A DNA stretch of 64,000 nt from Vibrio tubiashii ATCC 19109 (lineage in GTDB: Bacteria > Pseudomonadota > Gammaproteobacteria > Enterobacterales > Vibrionaceae). Made by a program: the position numbers and the translations under genes. The first letter of the stretch is position 1, and every line of letters begins with the position of its first letter. Where the stretch lies: contig NZ_CP009354.1 of assembly GCF_000772105.1 (NCBI RefSeq), positions 2,666,001 through 2,730,000 on the forward strand, given 5' to 3'. Under the pieces are notes generated by a model. The model made no database searches. It saw only the letters and a program-made list of their open reading frames with translations, and was not told the DNA's origin. Below are positions 42,577-51,747 of the stretch, one piece after another.

Positions 42577-42690
42577 ATCTTTTCTCTTATTAGAAAGAAT
42601 GGGGGGATGGATAAATTCCAGCCCCCCATGGCGTATTCAACAACCAATTACTGCTTATCTATCAATAAGTAAGCCAGCAATGTTAGTCAA

Positions 42691-45378
42691 TTAGTCTAGA
42701 GTACGTTTAACTTCAACGATTTCAAAGACTTCGATTTGGTCACCAACGCGAACATCATTGTAGTTCTTAACGCCGATACCACATTCGTAGCCGTTCTTAA
42801 CTTCTTGTACGTCATCTTTAAAGCGACGTAGTGACTCTAGTTCACCTTCGTAGATAACAACGTTATCACGTAGTACACGGATTGGGTTGTTACGCTTGAT
42901 GATACCTTCAGTAACCATACAACCTGCGATTGCGCCCAGTTTCGGTGACTTAAATACGTCACGAACTTCAGCAAGACCAATGATCTCTTGCTTGAATTCT
43001 GGAGCAAGCATACCGCCCATTGCTTGTTTCACTTCATCAATCAATTGGTAAATGATTGAGTAGTAACGAAGGTCTAGGTTTTCGTTTTCAACAGTACGAC
43101 GAGCAGTTGCATCAGCACGTACGTTGAAGCCTAGGATGATAGCGTTAGAAGCTGCTGCTAGTACGGCATCAGTTTCAGTAATACCACCAACACCAGAACC
43201 TACGATGTTCACTTTCACTTCATCAGTTGAAAGTTTAAGTAGCGAGTCAGAGATTGCTTCCACAGAGCCCTGTACGTCAGCTTTAAGAACAACGTTTAGT
43301 TCAGCAACTTCACCAGCAGCCATGTTAGAGAACATGTTCTCTAGTTTCGCTTTCTGCTGACGAGCCAGTTTCACTTCACGGAATTTACCTTGACGGTAGT
43401 TCGCTACTTCACGTGCTTTACGCTCATCACGTACTACTGTTGCTTCATCACCTGAAGCAGGTACACCAGAAAGACCTAGGATCTCTACTGGGATAGAAGG
43501 ACCAGCAGTAGTCACTTCTTGGCCGTTCTCATCGCGCATTGCACGAACACGGCCGTACTCTTGACCACAAAGAACGATATCGCCTTTGTTTAGCGTACCA
43601 GATTGAACAAGTACAGTAGCAACTGGACCGCGGCCTTTATCTAGGCGAGATTCAACAACCACACCAGACGCCATGCCTTCTTCAACCGCTGTAAGTTCAA
43701 GAACTTCAGATTGTAGAAGGATAGTTTCTAGCAGGCCTTCGATGTTTGTACCCTGTTTTGCAGAGATGTGAACGAACATGTTCTCACCGCCCCACTCCTC
43801 AGGAATAACGTCGTACTGAGCTAGCTCATTCTTAACGTTATCTGGGTTCGCGTCTTCTTTATCGATCTTGTTCACAGCAACAATCAGAGGAACGCCAGCT
43901 GCTTTCGCGTGTTGGATCGCTTCGATTGTTTGTGGCATTACGCCATCATCTGCTGCTACTACTAGAACAACGATATCTGTCGCTTGAGCACCACGAGCAC
44001 GCATTGCTGTAAACGCCGCGTGTCCAGGAGTATCAAGGAAAGTGATCATGCCGTTGTCAGTTTCAACGTGGTAAGCACCAATGTGCTGTGTAATACCACC
44101 GGCTTCACCCGATGCAACGTGTGCTTTACGGATGTAGTCAAGCGTAGACGTTTTACCGTGGTCAACGTGACCCATGATAGTAACAACAGGAGCACGAGGA
44201 ACTGCTTCAGCGTTGTTATCACGATCTGATAGTACCGCTTCTTCTAGCTCGTTCTCTTTACGCAGGATTACCTTGTGACCCATCTCTTCAGCAACAAGCT
44301 GTGCTGTTTCTTGGTCGATAACCTGGTTGATAGTCGCCATTGCGCCCATCTTCATCATTACTTTGATAACTTCCGTGCCTTTCACTGACATTTTGCTTGC
44401 CAGTTCAGAAACCACGATAGTTTCGCCGATTACAACATCAGCTTTAGCAACTGTTGCTGTCTTATCGAAACCTTGCTGCATTGAAGTTGGTTTAGCTAGC
44501 TTACCTTTGTTGCGGTTTCTGCCGCCACGCTGGTTACGGCCACCACGATTTTGGTCATCGTTGTTAGAAGCTTTTTTCTTCTTCTTACGACGGCCACCTT
44601 CTTCTTTACGGTCAGCCGCATCTTCAGCTTCACGAGCGTAAGTAGAAGTAGTTACATGGTAGTCAGAGTTTTCAAGCTCTTTCTTCTTCTTCTCTTCTTC
44701 AGTCCAACGAGCTTCATTTTCTTCAGCAAGTTTACGAGCTTCTTCAACAAGCTTAGCTGCTTCTTGTTCCGCTTTACGTTGGGCTTCTTCTTCCTGACGA
44801 CGCTTCAGCTCGTCAGCTTCTTTCTTCGCTTGCGTATTAGCTTCCGCATTTTTTGCATTCATGTCTTTCTTAGCCTTATCAGCTTGGGCGCGTTTAGCCT
44901 TATCTTCAGCGTCGCGTTTTGCATCCGCTTCTTGCTTCGCTTTCTCTTCGGCCTCGCGTTTTGCTTTCTCTGCAGCTTCACGTTTCGCTTGCTCTTCAGC
45001 CTCACGCTTCGCAAGCTCTTCAGCTTCACGCTTTGCTGCTTCCTCAGCCTCGCGTTTCGCGTCGTCTTCGATAATGCTGCGCTTCACATAAGTGCGCTTC
45101 TTACGCACTTCTACTTGAACATCCTTACTCTTGCCACCACCAGCGTTAACGCTTAGTGTGCTGCGAGTTTTACGCTGTAGCGTTAAGCGAGTTGGCTCCG
45201 CGTCACCTGAAGTGTCGCCGTGCTCTTTCTTAAGGTGAGTCAAAAGTTTCTGCTTTTCTTCATCAGTAACTTGATCACTACTCGCTTTCTTCATACCAGC
45301 GTCAGCAAGTTGTTCAACCAAGCGGTCCACTGGTGTACCAATTTCTTCACTCAGTGCCTTAACAGTAATTTGTGTCAT
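42691..45378 (-). CDS. infB: Translation initiation factor IF-2
   Basis: 895 residues. An N-terminal IF2-N domain (residues 1-55) is followed by a long charged coiled-coil linker rich in AKREAEE repeats (about 105-255). The GTPase domain has [23 protein letters not shown] and NKIDKEDA near residues 400-515. C1 and C2 domains end the protein. IF-2 places initiator tRNA on the ribosome, and the initiator tRNA gene itself is in the same cluster. It follows nusA by 21 bp. Confidence 0.97.
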   Translation of the reverse strand: MTQITVKALSEEIGTPVDRLVEQLADAGMKKASSDQVTDEEKQKLLTHLKKEHGDTSGDAEPTRLTLQRKTRSTLSVNAGGGKSKDVQVEVRKKRTYVKRSIIEDDAKREAEEAAKREAEELAKREAEEQAKREAAEKAKREAEEKAKQEADAKRDAEDKAKRAQADKAKKDMNAKNAEANTQAKKEADELKRRQEEEAQRKAEQEAAKLVEEARKLAEENEARWTEEEKKKKELENSDYHVTTSTYAREAEDAADRKEEGGRRKKKKKASNNDDQNRGGRNQRGGRNRNKGKLAKPTSMQQGFDKTATVAKADVVIGETIVVSELASKMSVKGTEVIKVMMKMGAMATINQVIDQETAQLVAEEMGHKVILRKENELEEAVLSDRDNNAEAVPRAPVVTIMGHVDHGKTSTLDYIRKAHVASGEAGGITQHIGAYHVETDNGMITFLDTPGHAAFTAMRARGAQATDIVVLVVAADDGVMPQTIEAIQHAKAAGVPLIVAVNKIDKEDANPDNVKNELAQYDVIPEEWGGENMFVHISAKQGTNIEGLLETILLQSEVLELTAVEEGMASGVVVESRLDKGRGPVATVLVQSGTLNKGDIVLCGQEYGRVRAMRDENGQEVTTAGPSIPVEILGLSGVPASGDEATVVRDERKAREVANYRQGKFREVKLARQQKAKLENMFSNMAAGEVAELNVVLKADVQGSVEAISDSLLKLSTDEVKVNIVGSGVGGITETDAVLAAASNAIILGFNVRADATARRTVENENLDLRYYSIIYQLIDEVKQAMGGMLAPEFKQEIIGLAEVRDVFKSPKLGAIAGCMVTEGIIKRNNPIRVLRDNVVIYEGELESLRRFKDDVQEVKNGYECGIGVKNYNDVRVGDQIEVFEIVEVKRTLD

Positions 45379-45399
45379 CCGCTTTCTCCTTGCTGAAAA

Positions 45400-46887
45400 T
45401 TATTCGTCGTCGCCGAACCAACAAATGTTACGAGCTGCCATAATTAGCTCACCCGCACGTTCTTCGGTTAGACCTTCAATACCTTCGATATCATCGATAC
45501 CCTGATCAGCAAGGTCTTCTAGTGTTGCAACACCTTTAGCTGCCAGTTTAAATGCCATCTCGCGCTCTAGACCTTCTAGACCAAGTAGGTCTTCAGCAGG
45601 CTCAACACCTTCGAAAGATTCTTCTTGTGCAAGAGCAAGAGTCGTTAGTGCATTCTTAGCACGACTGCGTAGTTCTTCGACTAGATCTTCATCTAGACCG
45701 TCAACTTCAAGAAGCTCGTTTACAGGTACGTAAGCCACTTCTTCTAGAGTAGAGAAACCTTCTTCAACAAGCAGTTGAGCAAAGTCTTCTTCGATGTCTA
45801 GGTGCTTCATGAAGCTTTCGATTGCAGCTTGAGATTCTTCAGCGTGTTTCTTGTGAAGATCTTCAACTGTCATTACGTTTAGTTCCCAACCAGTTAGTTG
45901 AGATGCAAGACGTACGTTTTGACCGTTACGGCCGATAGCTTGTGCTAGGTTGTCTGCTTCAACAGCGATGTCCATTGCGTTTGCGTCTTCATCAACGATG
46001 ATAGAAGCAACATCAGCAGGTGCCATTGCGTTGATAACAAATTGCGCTGGGTTATCGTCCCAAAGAACGATATCGATACGCTCACCACCAAGCTCGCCAG
46101 AAACAGCTTGTACACGTGCACCACGCATACCAACACACGCACCAACTGGGTCGATACGCTTGTCGTTAGTTTTAACCGCAATTTTCGCGCGAGAACCAGG
46201 ATCGCGAGCTGCACCTTTAAGTTCGATGATCTCTTCAGCGATTTCAGGTACTTCTACACGGAATAGCTCTGCTAGCATTTCAGGCTTAGAGCGAGTTACG
46301 AATAGCTGGAAGCCACGTGCTTCTGGCGCCACTTTGTAAAGTAGGCCACGAACACGGTCGCCTGGACGGAAGTTTTCACGAGGTAGTTGGTCGTCACGTA
46401 GGATGACCGCTTCTGCATTGTTACCTAGGTCTAGTACCACTGTTTCACGGTTAACTTTCTTAACCACGCCAGTCACTAGCTCACCTTCGTTGTCGATGAA
46501 CTGTTCTACGATTTGCGCGCGCTCAGCTTCACGTACTTTCTGTACGATAACTTGCTTAGCCGTTTGAGTCGTAATACGGTCAAACGTTACTGATTCGATG
46601 TCGTCTTCAACGTAATCACCTAGGTCCAGCTCTTCGTTTTCGAATTTCGCTGCTTCTAGAGAGATTTCTTTGGTTGGGCTCTCAACTTCTTCAACAATCA
46701 ACCAACGGCGGAATGTTTCAAACTCGCCAGTTTTACGGTCAATTTCAACACGAACATCAATTTCCATTTCGTGCTTCTTCTTGGTAGAAGTAGCTAGAGC
46801 AATTTCTAGGGCTTCAAAGATACGCTCACGAGGTACCGCTTTCTCGTTCGATACCGCTTCTACTACCGCTAAAATTTCTTTACTCAT
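45400..46887 (-). CDS. nusA: Transcription termination/antitermination factor NusA
   Basis: 495 residues. NusA-N (1-130), S1 (135-200), two KH domains (about 205-345, with [21 protein letters not shown] and [11 protein letters not shown]), and two acidic C-terminal repeats (365-495), ending WFGDDE. NusA binds RNA polymerase and controls pausing and termination. Presence of both C-terminal repeats matches the gammaproteobacterial form. Confidence 0.97.
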   Translation of the reverse strand: MSKEILAVVEAVSNEKAVPRERIFEALEIALATSTKKKHEMEIDVRVEIDRKTGEFETFRRWLIVEEVESPTKEISLEAAKFENEELDLGDYVEDDIESVTFDRITTQTAKQVIVQKVREAERAQIVEQFIDNEGELVTGVVKKVNRETVVLDLGNNAEAVILRDDQLPRENFRPGDRVRGLLYKVAPEARGFQLFVTRSKPEMLAELFRVEVPEIAEEIIELKGAARDPGSRAKIAVKTNDKRIDPVGACVGMRGARVQAVSGELGGERIDIVLWDDNPAQFVINAMAPADVASIIVDEDANAMDIAVEADNLAQAIGRNGQNVRLASQLTGWELNVMTVEDLHKKHAEESQAAIESFMKHLDIEEDFAQLLVEEGFSTLEEVAYVPVNELLEVDGLDEDLVEELRSRAKNALTTLALAQEESFEGVEPAEDLLGLEGLEREMAFKLAAKGVATLEDLADQGIDDIEGIEGLTEERAGELIMAARNICWFGDDE

Positions 46888-46911
46888 TTTAAATAGCCTC
46901 TAAGACTTTAA

Positions 46912-47367
46912 TTAAAATTTAGGGATCAGGTTAGCTTTTGAAATGTTGCTTAGGGCAAACTCTTCTTCGTTACCTTCAACAGTAACTGAGATAGTTTCAC
47001 CATCTACTGAGTGGATTACACCTTTCCACTTACGACGGTTGCCTACAGCCATCTTCAAAACGATGCTTACCTCGTGACCAATAAACTGTTCATAGTGTGC
47101 AGCTTTGAATAGTGGTCTTTCTAAACCTGGTGAAGACACTTCAAGGTTGTAAGCCACTGTGATTGGATCTTCAACGTCCATTACCGCGCTAACCTGGCGG
47201 CTAACTTCAGCACAATCTTCAACATTAATACCATTCTCGTGATCGATGAAGATACGTAATGTTGAGTGTTCACCTGCGCGAACAAATTCTAATCCAACTA
47301 ACTCATAACCTGATGCCGCTACAGGAGCTTCAAGCATTTCAGTAAGTTGTCTTTCTAAACCAGTCAT
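46912..47367 (-). CDS. rimP: Ribosome maturation factor RimP
   Basis: 151 residues with the two-domain RimP fold, including [23 protein letters not shown] and [16 protein letters not shown] near residue 85. It supports 30S assembly. GGAG precedes ATG 47367. An intrinsic terminator sits 19 bases upstream of this start, so expression must depend on read-through or another promoter. It is first of rimP-nusA-infB-rbfA-truB. Confidence 0.96.
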   Translation of the reverse strand: MTGLERQLTEMLEAPVAASGYELVGLEFVRAGEHSTLRIFIDHENGINVEDCAEVSRQVSAVMDVEDPITVAYNLEVSSPGLERPLFKAAHYEQFIGHEVSIVLKMAVGNRRKWKGVIHSVDGETISVTVEGNEEEFALSNISKANLIPKF

Positions 47368-47385
47368 TTAAACCACTCCAGAAAC

Positions 47386-47405
47386 AAAAAAAGGGCTCAG
47401 AGCCC
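47386..47405 (-). terminator. Intrinsic terminator immediately before rimP
   Basis: Minus strand GGGCT CTG AGCCC followed by T7, ending 19 bases before the rimP ATG. It is the second terminator between the tRNA genes and rimP, so it may act as an attenuator. Confidence 0.65.
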
Positions 47406-47457
47406 AATTTAAATTCCAAGCAAAGCTCTAAATTCTCAATGAGAAAATTTAGATAAC

Positions 47458-47486
47458 AAAAAACCCCGAAAAGTCGGGGTTTTTTG
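47458..47486 (-). terminator. Intrinsic terminator after the tRNA-fMet gene
   Basis: Minus strand A-rich flank, CCCCGA CTTT TCGGGG, then T6. It lies about 100 bases after the tRNA 3' end and can end the secG-tRNA transcript. Confidence 0.85.
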
Positions 47487-47588
47487 TTGCTGGACCCTGA
47501 TACGTTAAGTGATATCGATGCCACTTAACTCGCAATATCGCTATTGCGCAAACTTGCCACATCCACTCTCTATAGAAGAGAAGGGATT

Positions 47589-47665
<77 letters not shown>

Positions 47666-47721
47666 TCCGACTTGTCGAGCATTATACGCTCTCCAAGGTG
47701 TTTTACAAGTTTGTAAATCAA

Positions 47722-47805
47722 TGGTGCCGAGAGAGGGACTCGAACCCTCACACCTAAGGCACTAGCACCTCATGCTAGCGTGTCTACCAATTTCACCATC
47801 TCGGC
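47722..47805 (-). tRNA. leuU: tRNA-Leu (GAG)
   Basis: 84 bases with CCA. The stem GCCGAGA/TCTCGGC closes the acceptor, the anticodon loop is in CTAGCATGAGGTGCTAG (anticodon GAG), and there is a long variable arm. It lies just after secG, as leuU does in E. coli. Confidence 0.97.
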
Positions 47806-47836
47806 AGCTAATTCTATTTATCAGCTAGAAAATAGC

Positions 47837-48169
47837 TTATTGAGGAATTTCGTCGCCTTGAGGGGCTGGAATTTCACTCGCATCATCCGCTTGCTGAATC
47901 ACTTGACCTTGTGAAGGGTCAACCCATTGAGATTCAGTTTTGTGTGTAGACATGTTGCCTAGCACTAAGCTGACGATGAAAAATACTGTTGCAAAAATTG
48001 CAGTCATTCGAGTTAGGAAGTTACCTGAGCCGCCTGCGCCAAACACTGTGTTTGATGCGCCTGCACCGAATGAGGCTCCCATATCTGCGCCTTTACCTTG
48101 TTGAATCAGCACTAGGCCGATTACACCAACCGCTGCCAACAGGTAAATCACAAGTAGAACTGTAAACAT
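47837..48169 (-). CDS. secG: Protein-export membrane protein SecG
   Basis: 110 residues. Two membrane helices (about 1-20 and 52-73) flank the conserved [17 protein letters not shown] loop; an acidic, polar tail follows. SecG is a subunit of the SecYEG translocon. ATG 48169 with AGGTGG before it is preferred over a GTG at 48178 inside the ribosome site. It is cotranscribed with the downstream tRNA-Leu and tRNA-fMet genes. In E. coli glmM precedes secG; here that neighbour is absent. Confidence 0.95.
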   Translation of the reverse strand: MFTVLLVIYLLAAVGVIGLVLIQQGKGADMGASFGAGASNTVFGAGGSGNFLTRMTAIFATVFFIVSLVLGNMSTHKTESQWVDPSQGQVIQQADDASEIPAPQGDEIPQ

Positions 48170-48270
48170 AATTTCCACCTATGTTCCAAATTGTTGAGCC
48201 AGCGCCGCTCGAAAACTTTTTATTGATGTTTTTGAACAAGGCTAGCGACCTCCTTACCGAAGGCCGAGCA

Positions 48271-48299
48271 ATACTAGCGAAAGCCGATTACGCTGACAA
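48271..48299 (-). promoter_or_regulatory. Predicted promoter for secG and the tRNAs
   Basis: Minus strand TTGTCA (48299-48294), 17 bp, TAGTAT (48276-48271). The start would be near 48264, giving a 95-base leader before secG. The leader contains TAAGGAGGT at 48256-48248, a full complement of the 16S 3' end. Confidence 0.45.
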
Positions 48300-48392
48300 G
48301 TAGATTTTTTCAAAAAAGTACACCTTGAGAGCTAAGCGGTCAAAAAAAGGACAAAACCACACATTAAGCACTCTATATTGGTGAATTTGAAA

Positions 48393-48896
48393 TTAAAGCT
48401 CTGAAAATTCAGGGCTGTACTCTATCAAACCAGAGCGTCCGTCAAACTCGCTCTCTTCTAGCGCTAGGACTTGGAATGCCCCTTGAGGGACTTCCCATTG
48501 GCAATGCATTTGCTGATTTGCGCTATCCACAAATCCAAAACGGCCATAATACGCAGGATCACCTAGCACAACACAAGCTGGGTAGCCGAACTCACGTAAT
48601 GAAGCTAGCCCTTCCTTAACCATGTCAGCCGCCAGACCTTGTCTGCGATACTTTTCATCGACAGCTAGCGGTGCAAGCCCCTGCCAATTATAGTCATTAC
48701 CGTCTAATGTCACTGGACTAAACAGAACGTAACCAACCACCTCTCCTTCGTCATTACAAGCAACCAGAGATAAGGTACGACGACCGTTTTCTCTTAGCTT
48801 CATGACCAAGTCAGCTTCCGCTTCGGTTTCAAACGTTGATTTCAGTAATCGATCAATGGCAAGTATGTCTGCCGGCGCTTCAGTTCGAATAAGCAT
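48393..48896 (-). CDS. yhbS: GNAT acetyltransferase YhbS
   Basis: 167 residues. The GNAT core has VVGYVLFSPV, then LAPLAVDEKYRRQGLAADMVKEGL (acetyl-CoA loop near residue 85) and GDPAYYGRFGF. The substrate is unknown. It overlaps the end of ubiT by 17 bp and is on the same strand, as in E. coli yhbT-yhbS. Confidence 0.9.
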   Translation of the reverse strand: MLIRTEAPADILAIDRLLKSTFETEAEADLVMKLRENGRRTLSLVACNDEGEVVGYVLFSPVTLDGNDYNWQGLAPLAVDEKYRRQGLAADMVKEGLASLREFGYPACVVLGDPAYYGRFGFVDSANQQMHCQWEVPQGAFQVLALEESEFDGRSGLIEYSPEFSEL

Positions 48897-49407
48897 TTAC
48901 AACCTCATTATGTGTTGCAGGCGATTGTAATCCTTTTTGCACAAAATCGGCTAGTTGATTTAACAAGGTTTGTAGAGGTTTAGGTAAAGACTCCAGCTCA
49001 ACACTGTCCATCAAGTTCTTCACTTCTAGGCCTAGCTCGGTATCTCCTTCAATCGTCAAGCGACGTTGAAAAAATAGTGTATCTGGATCTTCTTTGCGTC
49101 CGGCAATCAATACCAGGTCATTGAGGTTACCGCTAAACAAGACATCTTCTTTAACTGGCTTATCCGCGACAACAATTTGGTCATCCTCATAACTTATCAG
49201 CCAACTTAGTTGCAGATCTTTTACCTCAACTTTTAACCACTTATCTTCAAGAAAATCAAAATCGCCTTCCTCAAGTGCTTCTTTAAAAACAGTTTTAAGC
49301 CCTTCAAGCAAGGCTTTTTTTTGAACAGTTTGAGGTAAGAAGTGGACTGGAGATCGCAAAATTGATGCGGCATTTTGAACTAGTTGAGTGCGAATCTTGT
49401 TAATCAC
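48880..49407 (-). CDS. ubiT: Ubiquinone biosynthesis accessory factor UbiT (SCP2 domain)
   Basis: 175 residues, the E. coli UbiT length. The SCP2 lipid-binding domain runs about 45-150, with AGRKEDPDTLFFQRRLTIEGDTELGLEVKNLMDSVELE. UbiT is needed with UbiU and UbiV for oxygen-independent ubiquinone synthesis. The start is GTG at 49407, with GGAT about nine bases before it. A predicted FNR-dependent promoter lies 30 bp upstream. yhbS follows on the same transcript. Confidence 0.93.
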   Translation of the reverse strand: MINKIRTQLVQNAASILRSPVHFLPQTVQKKALLEGLKTVFKEALEEGDFDFLEDKWLKVEVKDLQLSWLISYEDDQIVVADKPVKEDVLFSGNLNDLVLIAGRKEDPDTLFFQRRLTIEGDTELGLEVKNLMDSVELESLPKPLQTLLNQLADFVQKGLQSPATHNEVVNAYSN

Positions 49408-49443
49408 GCGAGATATCCGTTACTTTGTTAGCTAGAATTACTC

Positions 49444-49485
49444 ATCATAAAGGATGTTTAACTGGAGATTCCTGTTATTTATCAA
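49444..49485 (-). promoter_or_regulatory. Predicted FNR class II promoter of ubiT
   Basis: An FNR-like box at 49472-49485 (minus strand TTGAT-AAAT-AACAG, 8/10) and a -10 TATGAT at 49449-49444 (5/6). The -10 predicts a start at 49437, which puts the box centre (49478.5) at -41.5, the class II spacing. Prediction by eye. Confidence 0.55.
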
Positions 49486-49509
49486 AGAATCTACGCTAAG
49501 CCTTAACTC

Positions 49510-49538
49510 TTTAAAGTCTGGGCAAGGACAGTTATAGT
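49510..49538 (+). promoter_or_regulatory. Predicted promoter of the GGDEF-EAL gene
   Basis: TTTAAA (49510-49515), 17 bp, TATAGT (49533-49538). The start would be near 49545, 58 bp before the ATG. Confidence 0.45.
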
Positions 49539-49602
49539 TAATACATCACTCAAATTCACTACTTCGTGGATAGTTGCTCTTTGGAGAGTCGGAAAAAACT
49601 TG

Positions 49603-51642
49603 ATGCTATCGCAACAATTACAGCACTGGTTTACAAAAATCACGGCCAATAGTCCGTTTTTTTTCGCCATTTTGGATAACCAGCATAACTATGCAATGGT
49701 TAATGGCCGCTATTGCGATATCGCAGGGCTAACTCCGACTGAACTTGTTGGTATGTGCGACAACCAGATCATGGGACAGCAGTTCTATGACCACCTCAAG
49801 CCCTACTACGATAGAGCCTTTAAAGGCGAATCCATCGAAGCTGAAATGACCATGGGCGATCTCGACCTAGAGACGAGCCTCCATTTCAACATCTCGCCTA
49901 TCGAAAACGAAGGCAAGATTGAGCATGTCATTTTCCACGCTCTTGATACCTCTGAAAAACAAATTCTGATTCGCTCTCTGGAGGAATCGGAAGGCAAATT
50001 TTCAACATTGACTAGCTTATTGCCAGAAGGCATCTTCCTTGTTGAAGATGATTGTATTCTGTCAGCCAACCCATCCGCTTTGCGATTACTAGGCTTTGAT
50101 TCGATTCAAGATGTGTTAGGTGAAAGCCTATCGCGCTTATTTGTTGATGAGAAAACCAAGACTGTCTTTTCTGAATCGTTAGCCAGTATGCTTGGAGAAA
50201 CGCCACTGACTTGTTTAACGAGTCCTCGCTGTGGTTTTGAGCGTAAGGTTCAACTTCAGGCAGATGCTGCCATGATTCTGGGTAGCGATTCACAGTTGAT
50301 ATTGATTCATGATGCGGAAGCAGCACCTACAACGCTTGCAACCAATAAACAGGAAGATATCCACCTTGACTCGCTAACAGGGTTGTACAATCGTTTTGGC
50401 TTTACCAAGCGTTTGGAACAACTGATCCACAACGAAACCCCTTTAATCATGCTCTACCTCGACATTGATAACTTCAAAAATATCAATGACTCATTAGGTC
50501 ACCATATTGGCGACAAAGTGATTAAAGAAGTCTCTTCGCGCTTGAAACGTTTGCTACCACAACAAGCCGTGTTAGGACATTTAGGTGGCGATGAATTCGG
50601 CATTATCTTGCCTGAGCCTGAAAACAATCGCATGGCAGAAATGCTGTCTGAGCGAATTATCTCTCTGATTAATCAGCCCTTTGATCTACACCACTTTAGC
50701 AAACGCTTAGCGTGTTCAATTGGTAGTGTGGCTTATCCGGGAGATGGCAATGACGCACGCATTTTGCTGCAGAATGCCGACACGGCCATGTATGAAGCGA
50801 AAGATCGCGGTCGTAACCGTCTGATTAAATTCAATGATCAGATGAACAAAGAGGCTCGCATGCGTCTGTGGCTGGAAATCGAGCTGCAAAAAGCATTGCA
50901 GCAAAATGGCCTAGAGGTTTGGTATCAGCCGAAAGTTAATGCTCGTGATTTTAGCATCAATGGCGCTGAAGCCCTGATCCGTTGGAAACACCCAGTCGAA
51001 GGCTATATCAGCCCTGGTGCTTTCATTCCAGTAGCTGAACGAGCAGGATTGATCGAGCACTTAGGTCGCGTAGTAATGCGTGATGTATTTAGCACGGTTA
51101 AGCGCTGGAAGCTACAAGGTATATTACCTGGGCGCGTGGCTATCAACTTATCTCCAGAACAGTTCGGTAACCCAAAGCTTATCGACTACATGGAAAAACT
51201 GCTACGTACCACTGAACTTGACCCAAGTTGCATCACTTTCGAACTGACAGAAAGTGCGGTCATGAGTGACAGCGAACATACCGTACAAATGCTAAACGCA
51301 ATTAAGAAGCTCGGCTTTGCGTTGTCAATTGATGACTTCGGTACAGGCTACTCCTCGCTTTCCTACTTAGCTCGCTTCCCTATTGATGAGCTAAAAATCG
51401 ACCGCGCGTTTATCTCTGATATTGATACGCTTCCTAAACAAATCACTGTTATCGAAAACATTATCAACCTTGGTAAGTCACTTGACCTCACTGTGGTCGC
51501 TGAGGGTGTCGAAACTCAGCAGCAAGCCACCCTGCTGTCTAACCTCAACTGTCACTCTATTCAGGGTTTCCATTTCTACCGTCCTCAGCCTAGACAAGAG
51601 GTTGAAGAGTTATTTGCACAAAATCGCCGCCACAAAAACTAA
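49603..51642 (+). CDS. PAS-PAS-GGDEF-EAL protein (cyclic di-GMP synthesis/hydrolysis)
   Basis: 679 residues. Two PAS domains (about 12-125 and 135-240) lead into a GGDEF domain (about 255-415) with HLGGDEFGIILP. The usual I-site RxxD is not seen before it. The EAL domain (about 430-675) keeps EALIRWKHP, NLSPEQF, ELTESAV, IDDFGTGYSSL, KIDRAF and VVAEGVETQ, so the phosphodiesterase should be active. No membrane segment is visible, so it is cytoplasmic. ATG 49603 follows a TTG at 49600; I prefer ATG. It lies between ubiT and ubiU, 105 bp before ubiU. Confidence 0.9.
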   Translation: MLSQQLQHWFTKITANSPFFFAILDNQHNYAMVNGRYCDIAGLTPTELVGMCDNQIMGQQFYDHLKPYYDRAFKGESIEAEMTMGDLDLETSLHFNISPIENEGKIEHVIFHALDTSEKQILIRSLEESEGKFSTLTSLLPEGIFLVEDDCILSANPSALRLLGFDSIQDVLGESLSRLFVDEKTKTVFSESLASMLGETPLTCLTSPRCGFERKVQLQADAAMILGSDSQLILIHDAEAAPTTLATNKQEDIHLDSLTGLYNRFGFTKRLEQLIHNETPLIMLYLDIDNFKNINDSLGHHIGDKVIKEVSSRLKRLLPQQAVLGHLGGDEFGIILPEPENNRMAEMLSERIISLINQPFDLHHFSKRLACSIGSVAYPGDGNDARILLQNADTAMYEAKDRGRNRLIKFNDQMNKEARMRLWLEIELQKALQQNGLEVWYQPKVNARDFSINGAEALIRWKHPVEGYISPGAFIPVAERAGLIEHLGRVVMRDVFSTVKRWKLQGILPGRVAINLSPEQFGNPKLIDYMEKLLRTTELDPSCITFELTESAVMSDSEHTVQMLNAIKKLGFALSIDDFGTGYSSLSYLARFPIDELKIDRAFISDIDTLPKQITVIENIINLGKSLDLTVVAEGVETQQQATLLSNLNCHSIQGFHFYRPQPRQEVEELFAQNRRHKN

Positions 51643-51679
51643 CCCTATTTGAGTAATTAGGCCAGAAAGTCACGCAAAC

Positions 51680-51721
51680 CTGCTGTACATCAAATTTGCC
51701 GTTCATATTTCTTCATAAAAT
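51680..51721 (+). promoter_or_regulatory. Predicted FNR class II promoter of ubiUV
   Basis: An FNR-like box CTGCT-GTAC-ATCAA at 51680-51693 (8/10) and a -10 TAAAAT at 51716-51721. The -10 predicts a start at 51728, placing the box centre (51686.5) at -41.5, as in class II FNR promoters. Prediction by eye. Confidence 0.55.
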
Positions 51722-51747
51722 GCTCAGCAAATTTAGAACAGACAGTC

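Noticed and set aside
44551..45156. 201-codon plus-strand frame opposite infB
   Set aside because: It is a shadow of the repetitive charged linker of IF-2 (AKREAEE repeats), giving low-complexity Phe/Ser/Leu.
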